Below the pieces are notes generated by a model. The model did no database searches. It saw only the letters and a program-made list of their open reading frames with translations, and had not been told where the DNA came from. Source: Hybos culiciformis (taxonomy: Eukaryota > Arthropoda > Insecta > Diptera > Hybotidae). From it: a stretch of DNA of 64,000 nucleotides. Position 1 is the stretch's first letter. Each line of letters opens with the position of its first letter. Below are positions 23,034 to 36,110 of this stretch, piece after piece. Made by a program: the position numbers and the translations under genes. The stretch lies in the NCBI GenBank assembly GCA_964007475.1, contig OZ023273.1, positions 66,027,560 through 66,091,559 on the forward strand. Direction: 5' to 3'.

Positions 23034-26000
23034 TTATTCTTCAACCTTATAACCTAAATCAATAGATGCTCTAACATGATCCTTCAAACTAATTACACCA
23101 TTTCGAAGTGCCTCTTGTGTTAGAATCTCTTTCAATTTAAGTTCATTTTCACAAAAAATAATATTGTTTCCAGTATCAATTAATTTCTGAAATTGGTAAT
23201 TCAAATTGAATAAAATCAATGTTTGGGATCGATTTTCATCATCTAAATCTAAGGCCAATTTAGAAATGCCATTGGCTGCTGTATAATCTAATCCAGTTAT
23301 TTTTTTACAATCAATTACAACAGGTACTTGAAAATCAGCCGCTATACATGCTTTAATTGCCTTTTCACGTAAATAATCAATTCCAGGGAAATACATTCCA
23401 TTAAATGGTATAATTTTAATATAAGGCATGTTATCGACCTAAAATAATATAAATGAAAAGTAAACATTGTGAATTGTCTATTATTATTATTATTATTTTT
23501 GAATATATGGTAGGTAGGTATGTAATGTATCTTGTCCATAACAACCAACGATAGAAATTCAATAGTTGTTAGTAACATCAGTAACAATTTTAATTAATTT
23601 TGAATTTAATGATTTTAAAAATATATGCATTACATAAATGTTAAAAATTCTATTACATTCGAAATAATGTTTCTACATTGATAATTTGATAAATTAAATC
23701 ATTAAAGAATAATTTTTTTTTTTTTCATATTTAGAAATAATAATATACTAGATTATGTGCAAATATCAAAAGATAAGAAAATGTATGGTGCATGTATACA
23801 ATACAGATCATGATTAATAGGACGGTGGAATTTGGCAAGTTCTTTATTATAAAAAATTACTGAAATGTTAAATTATTAAGCCTTCTTTCTTTTTTGTTCA
23901 CAAATTACCTCTTCAGTTTTCACTGTTATTGTTGGTCTGGCCCACAAAAATAAAAGATGAAACGCATTAAGTGAAATTCCAAAAAATAGACCCACTTCAA
24001 CTCCAAATAATACGCAAGTAACGAAGCTTGCACTCCAAATAATACAATCACGTTTACATTCTTTCCATAATTTTATTGGCAATTTGAAGTCAATTAAAGT
24101 CACAATAGCACACATTAATATCGCTGCCAAAGTACTTTCTGGTATGTAACGAAAATATGTTGTTAACCAACTTAATGCAATTATAACTAAAACTCCTAAA
24201 AAAAGAGTAACATTTTTATTTTAAAATTATTATGATAACATTAACAGTTCTAACTTTAACAGACAATCTCAATTCTAAATAAAAATGAGATACTTTCGTA
24301 TATGATTTTTAAAAGCAATTTTACCTGAATACAAATTCGCCATTTGTGTTTGTATTCCCTATAAAAAATATCAAATTTTTAATGAAAAATAAGGTAGATC
24401 TTTTTAGTTTTTAATAACTAATTTATTTTTACACTAGCTGATGATATTGCCGCTCTAGTAAAAGCACCGCATGTTGGCATTGACTGAACCCCAGATCCAA
24501 CTATATTACAAATTCCCAAGACCATTAATTCTTGACCAGCATTTACAACGCCTTTTGGAGCTTTAAAAAAGAAAAATACAATTATTAAATCATTATAAAA
24601 CATTGTCAAGAACAATAAACAGTGATTCTTTCTTACCATATGCACAACTTTTAATGCTGAAGGGCACAATTTAATTGAAAGTAAAGTTTGTCGTATAAAA
24701 ACAAATTCAATAAATTTATTTAAAAATTTTACGAAGGAAAATAAACATGGGTACACATTTTAAAAAAATTTCGGTGTTATTTTCATTCCAATCATAACTT
24801 ATACTCAGTAAATATTTATTTGTGCCTCTACTATATACTTTCTTATATGACAAAAATTAAAAATTTGGAAATCTATTTAGAAAATGACATTTAAATTTTT
24901 TGAAAAACTTAATACAAGAAGTTAATGTATTATTAAACGATTTATAGCAGGGAACAAATTTTGAAATCCTGAAGTACATTAGGTGCATTATGTAAGTTTA
25001 AGTTGAACAAAGATCAAAGGACTTTTCAATTAATTAAAAAAAAAAATTACTTTTACTTACTTAACGCTTTTGCTATGGAAATATTTGTTAACACCGACAC
25101 TAATCTGTAAAGTAAAATATTAACACAATCCTATTTTCCACTTAAACAAGTAAAAAAAACTTATAGTGTAATTAAATTTCATTCCCCAATAGTTCACATA
25201 TGTAGTTGTTAACATGATTAAATGTAACTCAAATATTCTCTCTGACAACTTTTTCTATTACTTAGCCCATAGATAAAGCAACATGAAACACTGAGAGGAG
25301 TTGTTCCAAAAATTTTTTTTTAAATGTTCTAACCACGTTTAGACAGGGATAAAATTACAAAGTTTATGCTTAAACTAGTGTAGTTTTGGTTTCTGCCATA
25401 TAAAATTTCTGTAGTTAGTTACACCAGTTTAAGCTAAAACTACTTGTTAAAACTAGAAAATGAAAGCAGTAAGCAAAAGTGAAATCAATTATTTGTAATA
25501 AATCACAGCATAATCTATGTAATATGGTCGGGCAAAATAAAATATGTGGTGAAAAACTAAAAAAAATTTCTACTCATACAAAAAAAATCATAATAAAAAA
25601 TATAAACAATAACAAATAAATTTTTGTTGACAAAATAACACTAGTTTAATTTTATTTTATGTCTGAACGGTTTGCTTAAACTATAAAATTTTATAGTTTA
25701 AATTTTGATGTTTGAACATAATATAAATTCTAACTGACAATAATATCTTCTGGAATTTTATTTATATTTTGAGCCTATTCCAATCGCGAGATATAAAATA
25801 CATAGTAGGTAATGTCATCCTTTCAATGATGTCAAAGTAAACATTATATTCATGCTTTTGGGCAACAAATTGATATTAGATGAAATCATCACAACAACTC
25901 ACTCGACACTATGAATAAATTTCACTATGTTTTTTTTTAATACACAAATATAATATTCTTACGGTATTACAAAAATTCCAATTCCCAATTCTGAACAAAT

Positions 26001-29000
26001 TTCAATAAAATTGTATGTTCTATTATTTGCCTCAATGTACAATGTTGGAAATCTGAATTCAGGGAGTCCTGCCACAACATTTTCACTTAAATAAAATGGT
26101 AGTTCTTCATTTGGTGACTTTGACAATAAAATGTATGCAATGCATGCAGTTATCAAAACAATTAATGCGTTTCGTGATAAACTTACATAATTACACACCA
26201 CTTTTAGTATTCTTCCACTTTTTGTTCTTGTATTAAATTTGACCTTTTCCAATTGCTATAAAAAAAAATTCAACTTTGAGGAAATATAAAACCATAACTA
26301 AACACAATATAGAAGAATATTGTAGGATCAGAAATTGGCCTTTACCAGCTTTATCATTTTTACGAAAAAATAACACATACCTTTAATCCAATTAAAAATA
26401 AAATTGAAGCCGTACCCATTACTATATCACCCGAACGCATTTCATCAACTTTATAAAATAATGTCTGTATTGAATTAACAAATCCTGGTACCAAATATTT
26501 AATACCCATTATAACTTTTAATTGTGATTCGATAACAAGTATTGCAGTTGCAGTTGAAAATGCTTTTATCACAGGAACCGAAATAAAGTCAAATATAAAG
26601 CCTATAAAATAATATTACTAAAATTAAAATTTAATATTTTTTTAAAATCAATTTTAGAGCAAGAATAATAAATACCATTCACATTCAACTGAAATTAGTT
26701 GACAGAATATGAATTATAACTTATTGATTACATTATTTTAAGCCAGTTAGCGGCATCATAGTTACAGAGAAAAATTCCTATAGTCACTAATTGAGTTGAG
26801 GGTAAAAAAAACTCAAAAAAAGTGTTAAATCTATTTCGGGTATCGTATTATTCAAGAAATCTAAAAAATACGAACTAAAACAATCTCTGAGTGGCTAAAC
26901 GTTCAGAATATAAAGGGGTATATAGTTTTGATTCATTTCGCAAGCGATAATTTTATATATAGATCGAAATAACTTTCTAAATTAAAAAGAGCATTTATTC
27001 TCTACTATTCTTAAGGAAAGTATAATCTTCAGAGCTATATTTCATATGCCATGTCAAATCGTCATAAAACATTTTATAGCTTTTAAGTTCTCTTCGAAAA
27101 CTATATATATAAAGAATATAATTTTGTTTTCAATTAATATTTAGTTAAATCTATATATAATTGAAAATTTAAAGTGAATTAAAAAATCATGTATTAATAT
27201 TTTTCTAATCCACTTTATTCTAATAAACAATTATATTTTTTTGCTCTCTTACATAACGCTTCGCATGCAATAATAATTTCATAATTATGGAAAAAGTAAA
27301 ATAAAAAAAACATAGGGAAAAATAGGGATATTGAAAATTATGTTTTTTTTTTTTATTCGCTGCAATAAAGTTAATCCAACGCAAAAAAAATAAAATGTTA
27401 AAGCTTATACCTAATTGCAATACTCCCATCAATAGTTCAACAACACCAGCTAAAAATGTTAAAATAAAGGCAAATTCAATTGGTTTATTCATTGTAAATT
27501 GTATTGTAACAAGTGCAACTAATGACGTTGGGCCTATTAAAACTTTATTAATGGTACCAAAAATTAAATATATAAATGGTCCTGTAAAGAAAGATACAAA
27601 AAGTAAAATTATTTAAAAATTTTATAAAATTATTTCAATAATATTAAAATCCTAAATTATTAAATTAAATTCCTGAAAAATGATAAGAAAAACAAAGTTA
27701 ATAATTTTGAGGCGAAACTTTCCTTATAACATTTCAGGTCTTGTTTTATTTCTAATTTAAAAAAATATTCTTGTAATTATTATTATAAAATTACACATAA
27801 TCTTTTGATAAAATACTAATTAGTACATACATGAATTATGTATGGTTTTCTTCGCATTAAAAAGCTTTAAATTGAAACTAAAGTATATATAAGGTTCGAA
27901 CTTTTTGTGAGAATTGAATATTTTTAAATTTAATTTTTTCTCTTTTTTTTATCCAACAATACCCATTCAGTCTTTGCATTTCGTATCACCGGATTTACCT
28001 ATGGGCAAATAGGGCAACCGCCACGGGCGCAACATTTCAAAAGGGTGCAAAATTCGTTCCGTGAAAAACAAGTCAACAAAATAAGACTACGACGATATTC
28101 AAAGGAATGCAAAAGATCTCCTAAAAATTTACCGAAATGATCTTGAAGATTACTTAATTGACGATTATATCCATTTTAGAGAATATTTAAAAACTGTAAA
28201 AGAGCATAACTTGAATATAAATGCATTCTATCCAAATATAGAAATTATTTTAAGAATATTATATATAAGAATATTGTATACTCCCGCATCCAATTGTTCA
28301 GCAGAAAGATCTTTTTCTGCACTGAGAAGAATCAACCTTATGTGATGAAAAATTGAATGATTTTACGATTTAGCAATAGAAAATAAAATGTTAGAAAAAA
28401 TATCGTTTGAAGAAGTTTTTCGAAAAATTTGTTACATTAAAATTACGAAAAAAAATTCTAATAAATTAAAAAATAAAAATATATTACATTAACTTTAGTA
28501 TATATACATATACATTAACTTTATATACATTAACTTTAGTAGTATTTTTTTCATTTATTATAAATTACTTTTGGTATGATTTATAGGGCGTAATTTTCTA
28601 AAACCGCCCAGGGCGCAATGTTATGTAAATCCGGGCCTGGACCTACTCATATTCACTATGTTCTTAATGCGTTATAAGTGCTATTCACTTATGTTCTTGA
28701 TTCACTATGTTCTTAATGTTATAAGTGCGGACGCAATCAACTTGTTTTATTCTATGTTCTTAATGTTATAAGTGCGGACGAAATCACTATGTTCACTATG
28801 CTCTTAATGTTATAAGTGCGGACGAAATCAACTTGTTTTATTCTAAACTTGTTTTATTCTTAGTTAACATAATTCTGATTTTTCTTACATCCTGGAGAGC
28901 TAATATATATTTTATGTTTAGAAATATCATATAATATATAATAATAACTATATATTGTAGTTAATTATTTCTCAAATTAACAACTTTCTTTTTTTTTTCT

Positions 29001-32000
29001 CAAATTATTTTAATTTATTTATGTACCTATATATTTTATTTATGATTGCTCATTGCTCTATGTTTAATTTATTTTTTTTCATTTTTCATTTTTATTATAA
29101 AAATAAGTATATAGCACATATATACTGTTTACATGTTATATTTTAATCATACATTCTATATTTAATACATACTATATAATTATATAGTAAGTACATCGGG
29201 TACATATGTTGTGTTTTTATTTATGATTTACCTATGAATGCTGAACATAAACCATAGTGTGTTGGCAGCCCCGCAAGTAAAGCACAAGCTATACTTTCTG
29301 GTATAATTGTTAATCCTGAAAAGAAAATTCATTGAAATTTTCATCATTATAAACTAATTATACATTTAATTTACACCAAATATGTATATTTACTTTTAAT
29401 AAAAAATCACTTGAATAAACCTTTTAAAACGCATTAAATAATAAAATATATAAAAAAGAACTAAAGTGCTTTTAATTTGAACTTTTAATATTATATAAAA
29501 ATATTTTTTATCATAAAGCGGAAAATTTATTTAATTAACATAACCAACAGAAAACTAGTAAAAAGATCTAAAGATTTTTAAGATTATGGTTAGGCTTAGT
29601 ACATCAAGAAAAGTACATATTATACATAAAGCAGAGTAGGTTATATTTCTATATAGAAGATATCAAAGTAAGAACAATTTAATCGTTTCAGACTAAAAAT
29701 TTATGCAAATTTTTCACTTTACGGGCCGATAAAGCTGTAATCTTAACTTTGGCAGTTGTTACTTTCAAAACGGTTAAAAGGAAACCAAACTATAAAAATA
29801 TTTCTATTCAATTTTGAAAAGAAACGTATAGTAATTTTTCATCTAAAATACCCGAAATATAAGTGACTTAAATGCAGACATCTTAATTTAGAAGAATACA
29901 AGAATTTTAATATATCTCACTGAAAAATCTAAATTTAATTAATTAAGATATGAATAATAAAAGCACAGAAAGAATATTAAACGCGAATTAAGATACATTT
30001 ATCTTCATCCTTAAAGCAACATTAACTTAATGTTCCATTTCTTAAAACTCTCCTCAAAAAGTTCTAATTTGTAAATAAATAAAAAAAAATTTAATGACAT
30101 TTATTCTAACTAAATGCATTATTGAATTTCTTTTTACATTAGTTGCGAGTAATTGATATTTCACAAAAATCTTGAATTCAATTTTAATATAATTAATTAC
30201 TGAGGTACTAATATTTCATTTATAATTAACTGAGTGCAGACAGCCAAGGTTAAATTTTGTACCCAAAAAATATTTTTTTATTGCTTAGAATAAACATTTA
30301 ATTAGGTTGGGTTCTTAACATATTATTATATGAATATAATATATTGTATAGTTTCAAAATAATATCTACTGCATATATCTTTATTAAGTAAAAAAAATGT
30401 TTAATCAAAGATTTAGTACAATTTCTACAGTAATGAATCTTTAAACCAAAATTTAATATTATATTCGAAAATTAGAAAGATTTGTAGAAATTTAAGTATA
30501 GATATATTAATGCTTGTTGAAAGGGGAATTATAAGTAATACTTTTCACTAATTTGTATATAAAAAATACCAACCTAACTCTCATTCATTTTAACAAATTA
30601 AAATAAAAATTCTCGAAAACAAATTCAGATATTAAATTAATATTTAACACAGGTGATTAAAGTTTTAACGTTCTAAAATTTAAAAATTGGTTCAACACAA
30701 TATAGCTTTTAATGCAAATTATTTTATGTACACAATTAAAAGACTTTCTTGGTAATTTGAAATATTTTTTTACACGATTTTTATTTTCAGAGGTTTTACA
30801 TTTATTCTTTAAGTAAAATGTAAGTTGTCAATTTCAAATTCAAAACAAATAGAATTTGCAAAAGATTACTATAGCTAACGTCAATATTGATTTTCTTTTA
30901 ATTGGAGTTAAAGGAGTTCTATAAATGGAAAATATAATTAAATTGTTAAGATATAATTTTACATTTTTTTTAAATATATAAATTTTAATACTTTATATAC
31001 TAAATCACAGGAATAGTAAATAAATATGTACTGTACATGTACACACATTTAATAAATTAGTTTAAAATAACAATTACAATGAATACATTGTGAAACAATT
31101 GGACAAATTATTTGATTTATTTTATTTATTTAAGGGAAATAATTTCTTTTAATGCATTATTTTCATTTTCTTTGAAATTTCAGAAAAAAATCGCTTCAAG
31201 TATCAAGTACATACTTGTTTTGAAATTCTAAAAATGATCGATTGAAAAAAATCAGATCACATTTCAACTCTACAAAACTTCACTTTCACTTTTCAACCAT
31301 AAACAACCATTTGAAGAATCTTTCGTTGTACTATCAAATCAAAAAATGTGTAGGTATAAGAAAAAACGAAATTATTTCTGAACAATTTAATGTTATTTTA
31401 TTATCAATAGATAGCTTTTATTAAGGTTTTATTACTTAAATAACACGATTCTATAGTATCATGTTATATACCTAAATAAACAACGAACGGCAAAATTATT
31501 AAATATGTACTATAATGTAAATTATTTTCTTACAACATTATCATTTTGTTTATAGGAAAGTTCAACCTAAAAAAATGTTTTCAAAAAATGGACAAATTAA
31601 GTGAAAAACTCTTTTTGCAGAAAAAAATTATATCTCTTTTTTAATTAAGTATTTGCATTTATCATTCATTAATATTTGTATTACAAAATTTCGATTCGTG
31701 CAGTACAGTAATGTAATTTTTTTTGGATCAGCCGCAGCTTTTTTATTATTTTGTATTTTTGTCAAATTTGGTTGTTAGAATTTATTAACTATTTTTATAT
31801 TCCTCAACTTCAATTTTTAACATGTTTTCATAATTGAATTTATTAGGTTGAATTTTTGTCATATTGCTTCATTGAGAACTGCTGGCAAATTATTCTTTCT
31901 CCCTTTACGTTTTTAAGTTATTGTTGGTCTCTTTGGCCAAAGTTTGTATTATTTATTATCTATGCTTTATATTTCTTTATTTTCGAGTAAATTAGTGAAT

Positions 32001-34890
32001 GAAATATAATTTATATTTGCACAGGTTTTCAATGAAATTTCCGATATATTTATTATTTGAATAAAAAGACAGTCTTAAGAATATAGGTCAAGTTAAAGTG
32101 ATATTAATAAATTCATATAATATACAACATTAATTTTAACATACTATTCATAACATTTAGATTTTTTTTCCAACCCGTTATTCAATTTCTTACAGTTTTC
32201 TTCTGTTTTATATTTTTCATAAAAACAAATTATTTTTCAGTCTCATTTTTCAGATTTTTAGTATCGCTTTGCAAAAAAATTCCGAGGATTTCTTTAACAA
32301 TATTATATTTAAATTTAGTGTTTTCACATTATAATAATAGTAGATTATTGAATATGTAAACTAAATTTGTTATTAATTAAGAGTTCTGTATACACAAAAA
32401 TACATTGACACGAGTCAATACTTATACCACGAGACCGAAGGTCGAGTGATATAAATTGACAAGTGTCAATGTATTTTTGTGTAAATACAGAACGAGTTGT
32501 ATAACAAATTTTGTTTACATATCCAATATACTGTTTTAATGCGTAGGGGAGAGGTAGTTGCAAAGAGAGAATATTTTTTCTTCTCATTTTTTCTCTTTTT
32601 TTTTTTTGTATTTGGCTGTATTGAAATATTGTGAGAGATATTATGTTTGTTTAGGTATTACGTAATATTCAATACGAAACATCTAAATGATTTCATTATT
32701 TACGCTGATGCATCTAAATTTTTTCATTATTTACGCAGATGCATCTAAATGATTGCATGTGTATTGACGCATATAATACTCCATTTAGTGATCTAAATTC
32801 TATAGCACTAAATACAACATAACGATCCCCAACGCATTAAAATTTCTTAGCAAATTTCATTTACTTAAAATTTTAAATCTAACATTTTATAACTATAATA
32901 TAAGATATATGTGGGTAGTTCCACGAAAACTGGTCGATTCGATGTTACCAAACTTTTTTGGGCAAACAGTATAAATATTAATAATTTTAATCTTGAAAAT
33001 AAATTAAATTAATTATTACCATTTAGGGCAAATAAAAAAAATTTGTAAATATTTACTGTTATTAGCAAAAGTTTCAGCATAAAGACTGATTTTGTCATTC
33101 CCGTGGCTGTTACTAAGTAATTGTTTCGTATTCAAAACTAAAATTCGTTATTTTAATGTTCAGTAAATACTTCACAAATTTTATTAATAAAAAAAAAAAC
33201 ATGTGAAGGACTGTCTAAAATTCAAAAAAAGTTGAGAAAATACAGTTCTAAATGGTTTCTTCTATTATTTTATGATTGTTTGTAAGAATTTCAAACGTCT
33301 TAGAATTATGTTAATAAAAAAAATATTACAAATAATATAATTTTAAATCGAAAAGTCAGTTGGTTAAGTAAATATATACCTCTTGAAGTTAGTTGTGATA
33401 TTTAAATCGAGTAAAATAAACGAGTTGTGAACATTTATTTAAAAATTTTCTATAAGTCACAACTATTTTGTCGTTACCGTGGTAAGTGTTTTTTTAATTT
33501 AAATAATAAAAAATATTTTTTAATCAATTTTATTTAGATTTCTCTGTTCTTTTCTTTTAATTTAATTAATTAAAAATTTGAATAATTTCGAATTTTTTCC
33601 AAAAAATTACGTATCATTCCCGTGGTTCGTTTGCTTACACGGGAATGAGTTGATCGGTACAAATTCTTTGAAAAATCGAAAAATTCGGTGTTCCCTTTGA
33701 GAATAAGTTCGAAATTATCTGAAACATCTAAGAAATACTGATTTAAGTCTCAAAAATAATATTTTTTAATTCACAATTTTTATTTATTTTTCCGCCAGTT
33801 TTCGTGGAACTATCCATATCCTTAAGTATCTATAAAAAATTATTGAAAATTTTATTTTGCAAAACAATGATTTGGTAAACTTAGGGTAAATCATCTTTAT
33901 AGGGCATCTGACTTGAAAATATCGACGTCAAACTTATAAAAAAAATTGTCTACAAATAAAGTCATTGTAAAATTTTTCTATATTTTCATTAATAAACTAA
34001 TCAAAATGATAACATGAGCTTTAAATTTTATTTTTTTTTTGTTTTGTATTTCTATCCCATAATATAATTTCGGTCTTTGACAGATAACACTAGTTTATGT
34101 AAAAAGAATATTATACAAAAGAAAGAAAATATTTGATTAAGTGTTCATATTTGATTTTCTTTAGCCGGACACCTAATTTATTGTTCATGTAAATTATTAT
34201 TTAGAATCCTTTCTAACAGGAAGCAAAAAAAATTGAGACAATATGAAAAAAAATAATTTTTTCTTTTTTCTGAAGCTCCGTTTAAAATATTTATAGATTT
34301 TGTGTACAAGTATAGTACATATCGTCCATGAAACAGGAATATGTCCTATCACGAAGTTTTTACTTTTTTTGAGGTAATGATGGATTATTATTTACTTTTT
34401 GATGACGCGTCGATCAGTCGTACTCAAAAAAATTAGGAAAAATCCATTATATGCTTTTTTGGCACATTTAGAAAATATACTATCAATTTGACACACATTT
34501 TTGTAAGGGTAAAAGTACTATCACCAATTACTTCTGAACAAAGTGTTCGTTAGCGCGCCAAAATTACTTTTTGTTTTTCTTGCTTCTTTGCTTTTTTCGT
34601 GATAGGTTTCATGGACGATATATAGATTTATAATTACATAAAGTTTTACCTAATGTTATACCAGCTATTAAATCACTTAATGCAAATTTTAAATTATATG
34701 ATCCAATCCAATTTAAAATATATATTCGATTTTTAATCCATTTTTTTAATTTATATTTTCTTTTCCTTTTTTCACAACGAATTTTAATAATATCTTCTTT
34801 TTTATTATTTTTATTTAAAATATTTTGAGATTCAACTTTTTGTAATTCTCTTGTTTCCAATTCAATTTGTTGACGTTCTGCTGCACCCAT
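23034..34890 (-). CDS. SLC26A11: SLC26-family anion transporter, SLC26A11-like
   Basis: Multi-pass membrane anion exchanger, probably for sulfate and related anions. Ten coding exons (minus): 34650-34890, 29232-29315, 27411-27581, 26381-26601, 25963-26255, 25061-25104, 24433-24560, 24325-24358, 23909-24195, 23034-23438. Phases agree throughout and give 635 residues, close to vertebrate SLC26A11 (about 606). The start is MGAAERQQ. The conserved SLC26 entry motif is split over exons 1-2 (SDLIAGITLG, then LTIIPESIACALLAGLP). GFIFDFISVPVIKAFSTA and GSGVQSMPTCGAFTRAA follow in the transport domain. A C-terminal STAS domain fills the last exon (VPVVIDCKKITGLDYTAANG). All introns have GT-AG ends. 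Intron 1 is about 5.3 kb and holds three mobile elements; intron 2 holds a hAT remnant. The exact substrate is inferred from the subfamily. Confidence 0.92.
25330..25725. mobile_element. Possible degenerate inverted-repeat element in intron 5
   Basis: CGTTTAGACAGGGATAAAAT near 25336 and, on the minus strand, a similar GTTCAGACATAAAATAAAAT near 25660 bound sequence sharing TTAAACTAGTGT in both orientations. The match is imperfect and the boundaries are unclear. Confidence 0.3.
26602..27410. other. Intron 3 of SLC26 gene
   Basis: About 0.8 kb of AT-rich intron. No further exon or element recognised. Confidence 0.7.
27987..28639 (+). mobile_element. hAT transposon remnant in SLC26 intron 2
   Basis: Left end CACCGGATTTACCTATGGGC; right end on the minus strand CAGGCCCGGATTTACATAAC. 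These are related inverted repeats of a widespread hAT family. The interior encodes part of a hAT transposase C-terminus (28142-28345). The flanks (TTTCGTAT and GACCTACT) do not match, so the left end is probably damaged. Only about 650 bp remain of an element normally of a few kb. Confidence 0.75.
28142..28345 (+). pseudogene. hAT transposase C-terminal dimerisation domain fragment
   Basis: An open segment of 67 residues ends in PASNCSAERSFSALRRI, the hallmark of the hAT C-terminal dimerisation domain, and then two stop codons. Upstream residues (LEDYLIDDYIHF, AFYPNIEIILRI) fit the same region. The catalytic core is absent. Low GC matches the host intron. Confidence 0.85.
28650..28862. repeat. 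Minisatellite, unit about 60 bp
   Basis: Three to four irregular copies of a unit containing CTTAATGTTATAAGTGCGGA followed by CGAAATCAACTTGTTTTATTC. Copies are joined with small deletions. The array starts 11 bp after the hAT remnant, in intron 2 of the SLC26 gene. Confidence 0.75.
29316..32329. other. Distal part of SLC26 intron 1
   Basis: AT-rich intron sequence. No exon, RNA gene or clear repeat was recognised. An open frame at 31242-31424 is low complexity and has no family signal. Confidence 0.65.
32330..32843 (+). mobile_element. Family X element, copy B
   Basis: A 514-bp member of family X in intron 1 of the SLC26 gene. From left to right it has TAATAGTAGATTA, a hairpin with arms of about 50 bp (32363-32511), TTTTAATGCGTAGGGGAGAG, a T-rich tract, and GTATTGAAATATTGTGAGAG. 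Then come GTTTAGGTATTACGTAATAT, three 31-bp repeats (about 32680-32760) and an end at CGATCCCCAACGCATTAAAA. TTTTAATGCG at 32534 and CGCATTAAAA at the right end form a short inverted pair. It has no coding sequence and looks like an internally deleted relative of copy C. Confidence 0.7.
32363..32511. repeat. Long hairpin in family X copy B
   Basis: The left arm reads AAATTTGTTA...TTCTGTATACACAAAAATAC and ends in ATTGACAC. The right arm is its complement, ending in AACAAATTT. The loop contains ACCGAAGGT, itself a small hairpin. Copy C has the same structure with different stem bases. Confidence 0.8.
32911..33815. mobile_element. TIR element with recurrent CCGTGG motifs
   Basis: GGGTAGTTCCACGAAAACTGG at 32913 and, on the minus strand, GGATAGTTCCACGAAAACTGG ending at 33814 are inverted repeats bounding about 0.9 kb. 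Four interior sites share ATTCCCGTGG or TTACCGTGG (about 33098, 33474, 33610 and, inverted, 33640). No coding sequence was found. It lies in intron 1 of the SLC26 gene. The target duplication is unclear. Confidence 0.6.
34319..34622. mobile_element. MITE next to SLC26 exon 1
   Basis: Inverted repeats ATATCGTCCATGAAAC with CCTATCACGAA (left, 34319-34357) and GTTTCATGGACGATAT (right, 34607-34622) bound about 304 bp without coding capacity. The right end is about 27 bp from the intron 1 donor site (34649) of the SLC26 gene. Confidence 0.7.
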
Positions 34891-36110
34891 TACTTTTTAT
34901 TTAATTATTTTCCCGAAATTCTTTAAGAAGTAATTAATTAAAAATTAAAGATAAAAATTTTAAATTTCTAAATAATAATAATTTTTTTTTTTCTTTATTC
35001 TATATAAATTTTATTGTGTTTGGCGCTCTACGTTAAAGTCACTACTGCTGATCACAATATTAGATTTATTATTAAATGGGAAATATTTTCTTATTTTTTT
35101 TATCAAAATTATCAAATTTTAATAAATAAATAAACAAAAGATGAAAAAAAAAAAAAAAAATTAAATATTATGTATGATAGTAAATCTACCCAAAATTTTA
35201 ATAGAAATCTCAATTTAGGAATTTTTATTGTAATTTATTTTTTTTTTTTTGCATGTTCTTTTCAGACAAGTGATAATAATTTGATACAACGATTGCAAAT
35301 TAACCAAATAAATATTTTGTAAAATACATAAAAATGACAATTTTTTTTATATATATATATATATATTATATTGTACGTATAAGGTGAAGTAACAATTTTA
35401 TACAACTTAATAATTTGAAACAACAATTACTTACATTATATATAGAATATTGATAGTGTAAGAACCTTTCAAATTATTGTCAGCTAAAAAAATAAATAAT
35501 AATACAAAAAAAAATAATTGTTTACATTATTTATTTTGATTAATAATACAATAAATGATATTTCTTATTTGAACGAACACTGACCGATTATGATAATTTT
35601 TGACATGAAATTTCTTATACAAATTTTATGCATCGCTAAATTAATTATTACACAATAATTATTATTTCCTATATAATATATACATATAAAATTCAATTCA
35701 AATTTATTATTTGTATACCTTATATGTTATAATTTGTTCAAACGAAATAAAAAAAAAAATGTATATCTTTATTATAATAATATACTAACTTGATAAAATG
35801 ATAAATAAATGAATATTAATTTATTAAAAAAATAAAGATATGATTCCACTTAAAAATAGAAGAAAAAAAATTTTTTTTTTGTACGTATTATTAGATTATG
35901 ATAGCCTAATAGAGTTGAGAAAAAATAGTCTAACATGATAACATGATGATATTATTGGCTTGAATGAGAAAAATTATATCAAAAAAGATACAAAAAAAAA
36001 AAAAAATGAGGGTCATGTGTAAAAAAGTAGTACATCCAAAAATGATGTGCAAAATTAGAGAGAAAAAAATTAAAAATAAAATTTTGTACCAGATAAAGAT
36101 ATATATATAT
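34891..36110. other. Upstream region of SLC26 gene
   Basis: The 5' UTR and promoter of the transporter gene should lie at the left side. No TATA box or initiator could be picked out from the AT background. A TA microsatellite lies at 35350-35368. Confidence 0.5.

Noticed and set aside
23876..23908. Extension of an SLC26 exon past its donor (VICEQKRKKA).
   Set aside because: GAG|GTAATT is a good donor, and the next exon joins in phase to give a normal STAS domain.
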